64,000 nucleotides of DNA from Aquanectria penicillioides (taxonomy: Eukaryota; Ascomycota; Sordariomycetes; Hypocreales; Nectriaceae), in assembly GCA_003415625.1 (NCBI GenBank), contig PYIU01000006.1, forward strand, positions 2,418,001 to 2,482,000. The letters run 5' to 3'. Both the position numbers and the translations under genes were made by a program. The notes under the pieces were generated by a model. It did not search any database, was not told where the DNA came from, and saw nothing but the letters and a program-made list of their open reading frames with translations. Every line of letters starts with the position of its first letter. Position 1 is the stretch's first letter. This document shows, in pieces, positions 46,054-56,533 of the stretch.

Positions 46054-46844
46054 TTAGAATTCAGAGTCGTCTTCCTCCTCATGAATGGTCTGGGATAACA
46101 AGCCGGCAGCATGTCTTCGGCGGCGCGAAGGCGAGTCGAGCCATTGCCAGTCAAGGTCAGTCGAGGAAGAATCCCGTTGGGTACGCGAGTCTTGGATGTA
46201 ACTCTGCTTGGAACTGGGTCTCCCCGTAGAGGCATAGTCCTCGTCGTCATCTTGCATGCCCAGACGTGAGGTGATGGTGGAGGAGAAGATGGCGAGAACA
46301 ACGCCCGCGAGTATACCCACGCCTGCTGCGGCGCCAAACTGAGAAACATGTCAGATGCTTGGTTTCTTTCTTTCTTTTTTTTCCCCCTCCTTTCATTTTG
46401 ACTACCTGGTTCCTCTCCTGGCTCAATGAATAATGGGGCGAGGGGAGGTATCTTAATTGATATGTTGGGAACATGATTACTTACAAAACTGTATAGAGGC
46501 TAGATCCATTGAATCAATCAAGTCAGCAAAGGGATGCACGCTTCATCAAGATCACGATATTAGGGGAGGAGACTATATCTTCTTACCTCGAGACTAACCA
46601 AGAAATCAAACACAGAACGGAATGCAGATAAGATAAATGAGAAGATGTATATCCCCGGGGCGAAGAGGGTGAGCAGGATGCTAGCGATGAAGCGTAGGGG
46701 ATAGAGGATGAGCCGGAAGGGAAGGGCGAGGATGGAAAATAGCTGGTAGATGCGAAGGGACCACTGGATGGAGCAGAGGAATGAAAAGATTGCGCTCAAG
46801 GCCTCGAGGAGCAGGGAGATGATGGAAGAGGATTGGTCGGGCAT
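46054..46844 (-). CDS. small multi-pass membrane protein with a 15-nt microexon
   Basis: Three exons, 46844-46587, 46499-46485 (15 nt: Pro-Leu-Tyr-Ser-Phe) and 46338-46054; 185 residues. All three are in phase 0 and every junction has GT...AG. The first exon is almost wholly hydrophobic from residue 8 to 80, with three likely membrane helices (SLLLEALSAIFSFLCSI, LFSILALPFRLILYPL, IASILLTLFAPGIYIFSFIL). The third starts with another helix (AAAGVGILAGVVLAIFSS) and ends in a polar, Ser/Arg/Asp-rich cytosolic-looking tail (LLSQTIHEEEDDSEF). I do not recognise the family; location and function are unknown. The hydrophobic pattern continuing across the microexon supports the model, but a version with the microexon skipped would also stay in frame. 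Confidence 0.68.
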
Positions 46845-48534
46845 TGTGGCGGGATGGGGTTGATGAATTCTGTGGATGGGCGGGTATAGGCGCGCGTTGA
46901 GAGCGAGTTGAGCGGTTGGGTTGGGGCCGTGTCACCACATTGGAGGTGAGTCAAGAGTCCATTTGTGAGGGCGAGTTTGAGAATCTCCTCGGGGTTGTGA
47001 TACTTATTCAAGTGGATGGCATAGGAGGCACGGAGGGCAATGGAGCGCGCGGCTAGTTGGCTAATTGAATGTGGTGTTTTGATGCGCAATGTAGCTGCAT
47101 GGAAGCTCGCTGCTGTGAAATGCGAAAGTGAATGATGAAGTCTGGTTGACTGAGGTTTGGCCAGTCTCACCCCACCGCGGCATGCGGGCATCAGCCACTT
47201 ACAAGGCCCCTGGAGCTAGCGATAGGGTGTACTTTGATGGGATGGAAGGGTACCTCCCCAGAAGCGGGCAACTCCATTACGCGTTGAGGTACTGGCCGGG
47301 TCATCATTTAACAGCCCACATGTTCTTTTTCAACACGTCTCAAGGTTGAACCACACTTCCCACCCACAGCTCTCGCTCCCCACTCTCGGCCCCTCCTCCT
47401 CCACAACGAGACGTAAGTGCGGACTGAAGGAAACGGATTCGGGACGACAGAATTCCCCACGGCATCGACGGCGGGGACAAAGACAGACAAACGAGGCATT
47501 GGCAGAATGGCGGCGACAATGAAGAAGTTATTTAGGCCAGGCCAATTAACGCCATGAATTTGCCAGCGGTTCGTCACTTCGGGATGAGCAAGCGCAAAAC
47601 TCCACAAAAGTCTCTCTGATCCTTTTACACCACCACCACCACCACCACTACCAACCACCACCGCTGTTCTTTCCCCGCGCTACACAGTCCTAGTGCTATC
47701 TCTCGCTCTCTGCGCCCTCTTTTACCCTCTCCCAGTCTCGAATGTGGCGTGGTGTGTGGGTAGGTAGGCGGTGGTGGATAATCATGATCAATTAAATATG
47801 GAGATTGTGGCATCGAACAACACACGGCTTCTTCGCTGGAGAGAGCGAGAGCGAGAGAGAGAGAGAGTGTGTGTGTGTGAGTGAGAGGGGGGGGGCAGAG
47901 AGAAAGAAGGAGACAAAGATCGAGAAAGTGCATGTGCCTTTACTTCACACAGAGATAACTGTGTACGTCGCCGTCATCCATCGTCGTTGTCGGCCTTGAC
48001 TCGGGCTAAAAAGCATATTAACCGGGATGCGACGACACCCTTACTTTTTTTTTTCCCTCCCTCCCCGTCTACATTCGTCCTGGCTGTTCCCGTACTATTT
48101 ATTTACTACACGCTATTTGCCTGCTCCCGTAAAGTGCACCATTTGGCGCTATCGCGATAAGCCGGCCGGCCGGGCTGCTCTGGTCCCTCCCAACGCTTTA
48201 ACCCTCGCGCACCTCCCCACGGTCCATCTCCCGCCTCCACCTCGAAGCCGGACTAGGCCTCGGACTTGTCACCTTCAATATCTCGACAACGGGACACCGC
48301 TCTCCACCGCAGTCGCCCGCCCGCCCTCAGGCTCCCGAGGCTTCGCCGCCTCTCTCTCTCCCTCTCTCTCTCGCCGCCTCTCCTCCTCTTCCTCACCCCC
48401 CCTCTCCCCACCTCTTCGTCTTCTTCTTCTTCTTCTTCTTCTTCTTCCGACTTCTCTTCTTGCGCCGTCGCCCGTTACTCGTCGCCACCACCACCGCCGA
48501 CTCCCTCCCCCGACTCCCGCTTAACTCCTTGACC
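46845..48534. other. 1.7-kb divergent intergenic region upstream of the SNF1 beta-subunit gene
   Basis: Head-to-head spacing. Contains an ACC repeat (about 47628-47648), GA then GT repeats (about 47839-47880) with an adjacent G9 run, T runs, and a long CT/CTT-rich leader before the beta-subunit ATG. No conserved ORF. Confidence 0.5.
48418..48447 (+). repeat. CTT trinucleotide repeat in the beta-subunit leader
   Basis: About ten uninterrupted TTC/CTT units roughly 90-120 bp upstream of the ATG, within a CT-rich 5' leader. Confidence 0.85.
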
Positions 48535-49454
48535 ATGGGCAACAATCCATCGTCCTCGTCCAAGCCCGCGACGCCGACATCGTCCAACACCCCCTCGGCG
48601 TCGGCGTCCGCTTCCACCTCCGCCCCGGCTTCGGCCCACGACTCGCCCCGGCAGCACCGCAAAGACGCCCGCAACATCATCCCCGGCCACACCACCCACC
48701 GCTCGGCCGCTCCCCCGGAGCCCTCCCTCGCTCAGGCCCAGGGCTCCACCGTCGTCAACCGGCCCAAGAGCCTCCCCACCACCGCTGTCTCGTCCCTCAG
48801 CGGATCGCCTCACAGCATCGCCTCTGCCTCTGCCGCTGCTGCTGCTGCCGCCGCCGCCGCTTCCGCCTCTGCTTCTGCGTCGTCCAAACCTGCTCCCGTC
48901 CCTGTCTCCTCCTCCTCTGCTGCCGCTCCCATGGCCGAGCCCAAACCCTCCGAGCCCAAACCCGCTCCCCGCGATGTGCCCTCCAAGCCCGTCGACGTCC
49001 CCGTCGAGTCCTCCTCGCTGCGCTCCCACCACTCCGCCCACGCCGAACCGCTTCTCGTCTCTAACAGCAGCATCACCGACATGTATCTGACCCGCCCCCC
49101 GCGTCTGCCCCTCCCCATCGAAGAGGAAGTCCACACCCCCGGCTCGCCCATCCTCGCCCCGGATCAGGACCCATCCCTCCCCGATGTCGAGCTTATTGAC
49201 TCGTCTTCGGACGGCATCACCCGCAAGAGCTCTGCCCTCAGCGCGACTACCGTCGACGAGGAGGAGGGCGAGGAACTGCGAGTTGACAAGACGAGGCCTA
49301 CCGTCCCCACCAAGCTCGAGTGGCGCCGCGGCGGTGACAAGGTCTACGTGACGGGCACAATCTTCCAGTGGAATCGAAAGCAACGTCTTCATCCAGTGTG
49401 AGTAGTTGATCGGGTGTTTGAGCTCCCTAGCCCTTCCTCATACCCCTCCCCCTC

Positions 49455-49544
<90 letters not shown>

Positions 49545-50574
49545 GTCTCTATTTTTCTCTCTCTGTTCCTGCCTCCTCCTGCTTTCTCCCGTTTTTATAT
49601 TTCCCCTCTACCCCCTTTCCTTCACCCTCACACCCTCACGCCCCCCCCTAAAAAAAACCCCCTATGGTTACCTCCGTCCGAGACATGGTCACGGCTGCCC
49701 GCGCCGTCCCCTTCTGTGCCGCGGTGGCTGGCTGCCTTATCGATGCTATATCGTCTCGTATGCGCGTGTCACAAGATCTCTTTTCTGCCTGATACGCCCT
49801 GATAAGGCCCGCCCGCAAGGGGCCTGTTCATATACGCCTCTCTCATACGTGTGAATTTATGTGCTGACATAACGGGACAACAACAGAGACGGACGACCCG
49901 GTTGCTTTTCTGCAACTATCCACATCCTTCCCGGCACTCACCATGTTCGCTTCCTTGTCGATGGTATCATGCAGACGTCTCCGGACCTGCCCACCACTGT
50001 CGACTTCGGAAACAACCTTGTCAACTACATCGAGGTCAACCCGGATGACGCCCACCACGCCACCGCCCAGAGGCACGCGGGGCGGCGGCGAAGGCGCCCG
50101 AGGGAGCCAAGCAGCTCCAGCCACAACACCTCCCGCCGCCGCAGCCCAAGGGCAAAGAGGTGCTTCCCGCCGACGCCTATCGTGGACCTATCCCCGCGTA
50201 CCTCTTGGACTTTGACCAGCCCGAGGACTCGCCCGCTTACCAGTACGCCGTCTCGGCCATTGAGAAGCTGCCCAACCCGCCATCTCTCCCGGGCTTCCTC
50301 AGCAAGCCCATCCTGAACGCCGCCACTCTGATGAAGGACGACAACAGTGTGCTCAACATGCCCAACCACACTATCCTAAACCACCTCGCCACCAGCAGCA
50401 TCAAGAACAATATCTTGGCCGTCTCAGCAACCACCCGATACAGGAACAAGGTAGCTATTATTCCCTCTTCCTTCTCCTCCGCATCCCATCTTCCGGACTA
50501 CGCCAGATGGCTAACCAAACCGATAGTATGTTACCACAATCATGTACAAGCCCACATCCACAGATGAGGGTTAA
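48535..50574 (+). CDS. SNF1/AMPK beta subunit (Sip1/Sip2/Gal83 type); one apparent 1-nt frameshift
   Basis: Exons 48535-49397, 49887-50450 and 50527-50574; about 491 residues after repair of one frameshift. It is the scaffold of the SNF1 kinase and links energy and carbon signals to transcription. The N-terminus MGNNPSSSSK fits N-myristoylation. Residues ~10-230 are low complexity (Ser/Ala/Pro, including an Ala-Ser run). The CBM48-like glycogen-binding module runs from PTKLEWRRGGDKVYVTGTIFQWNRKQRLHPV over intron 1 into GTHHVRFLVDGIMQTSPDLPTTVDFGNNLVNYIEV. The C-terminal ASC domain has YLLDFDQPEDSP, LPGFLSKPILN, MPNHTILNHLATSSIKNNILAVSATTRYRNK and, after intron 2, YVTTIMYKPT. A break at the G4 run 50079-50082 separates the two domains; one more G puts both in one frame. 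Intron 1 is 489 bp, much longer than its neighbours, and holds a (CT)40 array. Confidence 0.92.
49461..49540 (+). repeat. (CT)40 microsatellite within intron 1 of the beta-subunit gene
   Basis: Forty perfect CT dinucleotides, followed by further CT-rich sequence. The longest microsatellite in the window; placed about 60 bp after the 5' splice site. Confidence 0.95.
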
Positions 50575-51158
50575 ATAAAGGACTTAACTCGGAACTATAT
50601 TCTTGCCCGTTGGGGAACGAATGCACATATATATATATATATATATATATCTTGTGTTTCTCCTCCATATCAAGCAGAATCTTGCGCTTTAATGGAACCA
50701 CCTACCTCATTTGCTATTTGGACTGATGTAAGGAGCGGGGTATATCTGGCTAGGAATACTGGGGTGACAGATCCCAAGGGCTAGGGAGGGGAACTACGAT
50801 AAGATTCGCCCCCTCCCTTGTATAAGCTCACTGTTAACAGTTGCTTAACACAAGGCAGGGGGTTGAGGAATGGGTACATGATGGATGATGATGGATGAAT
50901 TGTTAAGAGTTTCCCTCTCAGCTTAGATGCAACGAGGGTGGGATTGTCAATGAAGAATCACAGTGTGGGAAGGAGGATGCGGGAATGAGACACAAGACGC
51001 ACACATACACACGCACACACACGCACACACACGCACACACACGCACACGCACTCGACTCATACGCACTCCGCACTTGGCACTCACACGCAAACATACACA
51101 TATAAAAAACATACAAATACAACACACAACACGCAAGGTGGGAAAGGCAGGCTCAGGC
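50575..51158. other. convergent 3' intergenic region with AT and CA repeats
   Basis: Holds (AT)12 at 50627-50650 and a CA/CG-type repeat (ACACGC units) at about 51000-51055 next to the 3' end of KAE1. The beta-subunit stop codon overlaps an AATAAA-like signal. No gene. Confidence 0.7.
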
Positions 51159-52198
51159 TCAGTCTCTCCATTTAATAAAGACCTCGTCTGTTCTGAAGCG
51201 CTGCGTACATGTGCTCTCTTCGAGTGGGGTTCGGAACCCCGTCTCGTAAGCCAGCAGGCCCGCGTGAGCAATCATGATGCCGTTGTCTATGCAGAAGCGC
51301 TCGTCCGTGGCGTAGACGGATCCTCCACGCTCGCGGGCCATGTAGCCCATCATCTCCTGTAGCCGCTCGTTGCATCCCACGCCGCCGACGATGAGGACCT
51401 GGGAACTGCCGACGTGGGCCATGGCGCGCTCGGTGATCTCGACGAGCATGGCGAAGACGGTCTCTTGCAGGGTGAAGCACAAGTCTGCGGGGGTAAAGTC
51501 GGCGCCGGCCTTCATTTGGGCGGCGAGAGCGTCGGCGGAGGCGAGGATGCCCGAGAAGGAACAGTCCATGCCCTTTACTGTGTAGGGGAGGTCGAGCAGC
51601 TTGTTGCCCTTCTTGGCCAGCTGCTCGATGTTGTAGCCGGGGGCCGGGTCGTTGCTGATTTCGAGGGTTCGGGCAAATCGGTCGAGGCAGTTGCCAACGG
51701 CAATGTCAAGCGTCTCGCCAAAGATGCGATATCGCTGCTCGGCGTAGGCAATGACCTGGGAGTTGCCGCCGGAGACGTAGAGCACGACGGGGTTGTCGGC
51801 GCCGGTGATGTATCTGCCCATCTCGATGTGGCCGACGCAGTGGTTCACGCCGACAAGAGGCTTATCCCACAGCAGGGAGACGGTTCGCGCGGCGACAGCG
51901 ACGCTGTTGAGCGGAGCGCCCATCCCGGGGCCCTTTGTGTAGCAGATGCAGTCGACATCGTCGGGGGTGATGCCGGCCTCGGCCAGGGCTTCGCGGGCGA
52001 GGCGTACGAAGTGGGAGCGGTGGTGGGCGGCGGTGTCCTTGGGGAGGAAGCCGGTTCCCGGGGGGACACGAAAGTGTGGCGGAGGTTGGACAGGATCTTG
52101 GTCTCGTCCTTGGTGTGGAGGATGACGCCGATGCCCAGCTTGTTGGCGGAGCCTTCACACCCCAGGGCGATGTAGGAGGACTTGTCTTGGAAGGCCAT
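51159..52198 (-). CDS. KAE1: Kae1/OSGEP, KEOPS catalytic subunit for tRNA t6A; one apparent 1-nt frameshift
   Basis: One exon, 346 residues after repair of one frameshift. Kae1 is the ATPase of the KEOPS/EKC complex that transfers threonylcarbamoyl to A37 of ANN-decoding tRNAs; the lack of a presequence suits the cytosolic/nuclear form, not the mitochondrial Qri7. Motifs: [15 protein letters not shown] at the start, the metal site [70 protein letters not shown] and [17 protein letters not shown]. The frame breaks after LRHTFVSP at the G6 run 52060-52065 (C on the coding strand); seven would give [17 protein letters not shown], the universal PxGxGFxPxxxAxHH segment. The region after the break and before [16 protein letters not shown] is also conserved in the shifted frame. 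ATG 52198 is the first in frame and matches the family start. Confidence 0.92.
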
Positions 52199-54507
52199 TG
52201 TGACTGTGAGAGAGAGACGGCGATCGTCGTGGTGTTGGTCGGAGTGGGGAGCGGAGGAAAGTAGGAACCGGGGTGGAGCAGAGGTCGGTATCAAGTGAGA
52301 AGTTGGGTTGATGCGGTGATGGCTTGGCTGTGGCGGGGATGGTGTTGAAGGCGATGAGGGTCGTTTGGCGGGGGATGGTGTTTTTTCTTAGACTGACGAG
52401 GGTACGCTCAAGCCATGTATCTTCATAATCCAGACGCAGTAGCATATTTTGCCATGGAGAATAGAGCAATAACAGTTAATAAAAAGGCAACGAACACCTC
52501 GAATATGTTCCGTTCAGTCCATGTGCGCGCACTTGTGGGATGTCGTCGTTCCGCGTCTCCTCCCCCCCCCAAAAAAATTGAGGGGCGATAAGACCGAAAT
52601 GGAGGGGCAACAAAGCCCAAGACGCTGAGGAAGCCCAGGCGCCAGGATAGTGGGGACAGCCATTAAAGTATCGCTTAGCTAATCTGTCCCTCTCTTCGGC
52701 CCCCTGTCAAGATCCTTCTTAGCAGTCCCAGTGCGTCATTACCCGCTAGAGGCCGGCTACAGGACGGCGGAATATACCTCTCGGTTCAGGATTGGAAATA
52801 CTGCCCTAGGAGCTAGGACAATTGTTTTCTACGCCGGGGGATGCATGATTCCATGTGCTGGGGAAGAATTTTCTCTGCTCAATTTTCTCTAATTTGTTCG
52901 TCATGTTCAATCAATCCCGATTATCAACGAACATGTACGTAGCTGGAGGCAGACGCAGCTCAGCTTTGGTATTTTTTTCCATACTACCTCGAGTATCGGG
53001 GCATCTGGGAACCAAACCAACCACCGCTCAAGCCCCAGGGGAAAGAAAGAGAGAGAAAAAAAAGCCCACACACGAGAATAAATCCGTTTCCGTAGCTGCC
53101 TCAGCGGGAAGTCAAATCTTTAGAGAGAGAGAAAGAGAAGAAGAAAAAAAAATGCAGGGCTGGGTGGGCGGTAGGTCTTGAATAATTTTTCTGCCGCGGA
53201 GCAAAGTGGTTCTGCACTCCCACTAAGACTGCTATTTTTTTTTAGCGTCCCGTTGCCCACTGTTGCCCCAGGTCTCAGGCCTCGGGCGTGCTCCAGCAGC
53301 GCACCACACTCTATGCTGCGACGCACTGAAGCGCACCACAAACGCCGCGCCTAAAGAAAATCGGGCGCCGCCTTACTCGCCCGCCGTATGTACGGAGTAC
53401 TGTGCTGTACTGTACTGTGCTGTGCTGTGCTGTGCTGTGCTGCGCTGGACCGGGCTGCGTTGCGCCGCACTGCTGCAACGCAACCCACCAAACCACCCAA
53501 CCAGCAGGCAGCTCGCTTCGGATCAAACGCAAACCCACCCCGTTGGACTCGGTACCTCCTCTTCTTCACACATCCCATCCTCCTCCACTTTGGCTTGGAG
53601 ACAGGTGCTAGCCTGACAAGCACACTTTTTTTTTTTCTCTCTCCTCTTCTTTCCTCACTCTTGTCTTGTTTGTCGTCTCTTCTCTCTTCCTTGACCGTCC
53701 CTCGAGATACCGCAGTGTAAGCCGCGGCTACTCGCTTCCCTATATTTCTGACACGAGCACAGCCTTGTCTTTGCCGCAGCTCGCTTCCTCCGTCCTCCGG
53801 GCTAACATGACTTATTGCCTAGGATCTCAGCGTCCAAGCTCCTCCCTCCTGCCGACGGTACCACCGAACCCTCTTCCTCTCTCTTCGTCTCTCTTCCTCT
53901 CCCACCTCACCCCCTCGATCTTATTCTACCGAGCCTTTCGATATCATGCCGTAGGCCTCGTCTTACCCGTACCCCGCTACAAACATAGTCGCTTTTCGCC
54001 TTCAACAACTCAGCTCACCACCTCCCTCGGCTCTAGGCCATGTCCCATGCCTGTGAACCGTCGGCATCTACATCCACCTCACTCGACCCCGTCAGCCGGC
54101 CATAATCACGGCCATGACCACGTCACCGTCTCCTTGCTCGACCGCAGTCAACACACCTCTCACTTCGATATTAATGCACGGAACGAAGTCTTATTGCAGC
54201 CTGAAACCAGACCAGTATTTGTTTTTCATTTTTTGACCTGGGCCACCAAGCGGGCTCTCCACGTCTAAGCCCAAAGATCCCTGCTCCTAACTCCGCGCAA
54301 TGCCCCGGCCCACGACTGAATACTATACATCTCGAAGTTCGTCTGGCAAATAAAGACGGCCTTTCCGTCTTCGGTCGGTTCCTTGCCCGCACATCCATAT
54401 CCTCCAACAATGGGTATAAACACAAAAAACGATATCATACATTAAGCAGGACTGGGATCACGTCCTCAGTCGTGGCTGTGAAGGGGGTGGTGGGGGGGGA
54501 GGATATA
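52199..54507. other. 2.3-kb intergenic region between KAE1 and EPL1
   Basis: KAE1 promoter side to EPL1 3' side. Contains a pentamer repeat (53401-53445), several T and A runs, and purine-rich GA stretches near 53040-53150. A + strand frame at about 53666-54268 is open but rich in Ser/Pro/Leu and looks like chance; no homology is recognised. Confidence 0.45.
53401..53445 (+). repeat. pentamer tandem repeat (TGTGC/TGTAC)
   Basis: Eight to nine consecutive five-base units, TGTGC with TGTAC variants, decaying into related CGGGC and TGCGC units up to about 53475. Intergenic. Confidence 0.85.
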
Positions 54508-56533
54508 TCATGCCGCCGCCTTTGCCTGTGCCTGAGCTTGGGCTTGGGCTTGGGCCTTCACATGCGCTTGCGCCTGTGCCGCTGCTTGAGCTTGTGCCGC
54601 TGCTTGCGCTTGTGCCGCTGCTTGAGCAACAGCCTGCGCTTGAGCAACGGCCTGCGCCTGCGCCGCTGCCGCTATTGCAGGCGGTGGTAATGCTCTGTTC
54701 GCGGCTTGTGCCGCGTTCACGGCTTCTGGGGGCACCGCTGGTCTTCCCCTGAACATATACGGATTCAGCGGGATCGTCGCTCTGAATTTGAGTGCTCGAG
54801 TGTCGAACGGGTCTACCTCGTACACCGGCGGCTCATCGTCCTCCGAGTCAGAGTCGTACTTCCAACGGTCCGAGTACTCGTCTTCCGCTCGAGGCGGTGT
54901 CACCATGCCTCTCCTGTCGATCCACAACCGGTTCAATCGGCCGATTCGGCGACGGAAGGCAGGTTGGCTAGATCTGGGTGGCTCGCTGGCTCCGCCTGCT
55001 GTAAACTGGAACATGGGTGGTTCCGGCTTGTCCACTTGCATAGCATCCGGAGGCTCGTCGTCCACATCCATTTCTGATGACGTCGACGCAGGAGGCGTCA
55101 TTAGGTATTGGGTTTTGGCGGGTCGGAACTTGAGTTCAACTCCTTGGTCCTTGACCGGCGACAATGGATCTCGAGTGAGATCGATATGGTTCTGGTTCCA
55201 CTTGCGGTGGTTCTGAACCTTCATTTCTATATCAAGTCGAAGCTCGTTCTCCTTCTCGGCCAGCTTCTCAGCCAGCGAGACAAGATCGGTCTCCAACGTT
55301 CTACCATCCGATCGCACAGGTGCCCGTAGATGGGCACCAGACGGCCGTTGCACAACAGGTGCTTCTTGAGGCTTGCGCTTTTGGGGCTGTAAAGAAGAAG
55401 TTAGTCCCAAGTGGGAAGACTTAATAGTAGAGCAATTGGTTTCGCGTACCTTTTGGTTGATGAGGTCCTCGTCCTCGCCCTTGATACCCAGTCGGAGCTT
55501 GATATCCTTGAGCCTAGCACGTTCTTCAAAGACGGCCCGATCCATGGTAAGTAGCTCTCTCTTAAGCATTTCACGTTCGTAGGACATGAGGACAAGTTGA
55601 CGACCATCCTCGAGTTCGCGACGCAACTTCTTGAGCGTCTCGGCGATCTTGTTATCACGGGCACGCGTCTTTCGAGTCTGGCGGGCCTCCCGACGTCGGA
55701 AACAGACGTATGGGTCGGTATCGTCAGTCTCTTGGTGCGTCTCGAACTTGAGGCTTGGGTGCAAGGGCTTGTTGCCAGCTTCCTGCCTGCTCGACTTCCA
55801 ATATTCGTAGACGGGCTTGGCATGCTGGAGAATAGACGGAGAACCAAGGTGGTTCAACGCAGGGACCATCATGTCATAGGCGACAACAGTATTGTCGACT
55901 GATGCGAAGGGGGTTTGCTCCGCCGCGGTGTCCTCAAACACCTCCATGATGCGCTCAAAGTCATCTTCGGAGAGGGGACCGGCGGCGGGTGGTTTACTAT
56001 TGTATTCATTGAGGTACTCATCGTCCTCGGTTGTCATATCATAGAGGCATGTAATGCACTCCTCTACCGTCTGGGAGAAACGGATGTATGAGGAAGGCTT
56101 ATGCCAGGGAACAGGGTAGAGCGCATCATAGTTGATGTCGCTCTCCTGGGGAGGCGGGACAGGAATTTCTTGGTCATTGCTAGTACCGGCCTCTTTGAGG
56201 ATAGATTGGAGATGGTATTCCTACCGCCAATTGGGTCAGTTTCATGTTGCTGGTGGGCTGGACGGATGTATCCGATGCAGGGTGGGGAGAGGGGGATGCA
56301 TCACAGAATGCCAAGCCATATCACGTGCATATCCACGTGATATCACGATATGTGGCAAGGAGGCAGAGGTAGGCATAAAGACTCACTTTTTCCTCGGCCT
56401 GCTCGACACCGGTTGCGATTTGGTTTTCGGTCGTAAGCGCCTCGTACTCGGAAGGGTCGATCTGGTCTTCCCGGAGGACGGGGAGGGTTGTTTTGATGTT
56501 GAGCTTCTTGACGCGGACCTTGCGGGACGACAT
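54508..56533 (-). CDS. EPL1: Enhancer of polycomb-like protein 1 (NuA4 subunit)
   Basis: Three exons, 56533-56387, 56220-55450 and 55386-54508; 598 residues. Epl1 anchors the Esa1-Yng2-Eaf6 module of the NuA4 histone acetyltransferase, in the nucleus. The EPcA domain is clear: MSSRKVRVKKLNIKTTLPVL, the ITTENQ-like stretch ALTTENQIATGVEQAEEKEYHLQ joined over intron 1, IPVPPPQESDINYDALYP, SSYIRFSQTVEECITCLYDMTTEDDEYLNEYN, and YVCFRRREARQTRKTRARDNKIAETLKKLRREL. The C-terminal part has HRKWNQNHIDLTRDPLSP and RRIGRLNRLWIDRRG. The last ~70 residues are Ala/Gln repeats. Intron 1 (166 bp) holds a striking palindromic pair of TCACGTGA sites. ATG 56533 precedes the invariant N-terminal basic motif. Confidence 0.95.
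54531..54672 (-). repeat. Ala/Gln-coding short tandem repeat at the EPL1 C-terminus
   Basis: Repeats of GCN-CAR codons give units such as AQAQAV and AAAQAQ over ~45 residues near the end of EPL1, a likely disordered, length-variable tail. Confidence 0.85.
56318..56343. promoter_or_regulatory. palindromic pair of TCACGTGA boxes in EPL1 intron 1
   Basis: Two perfect 10-bp inverted arms, ATATCACGTG at 56318-56327 and its complement at 56334-56343, separated by six bases. Each arm carries a full TCACGTGA, a bHLH (Cbf1-type) target. It sits about 190-215 bp after the EPL1 ATG, inside the intron. Confidence 0.6.

Noticed and set aside
48475..49392. 305-codon antisense frame over exon 1 of the SNF1 beta subunit
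   Set aside because: Gly/Arg-rich shadow of Ser/Pro/Ala codons; the + strand frame continues into the conserved glycogen-binding module.
51414..52175. 253-codon + strand frame opposite KAE1
   Set aside because: Mirror of a conserved gene; Gly/Val/Asp composition without domain signals.
53666..54268. 200-codon + strand frame between KAE1 and EPL1
   Set aside because: Low-complexity Ser/Pro/Leu, no start context or splice support, no recognisable motif.
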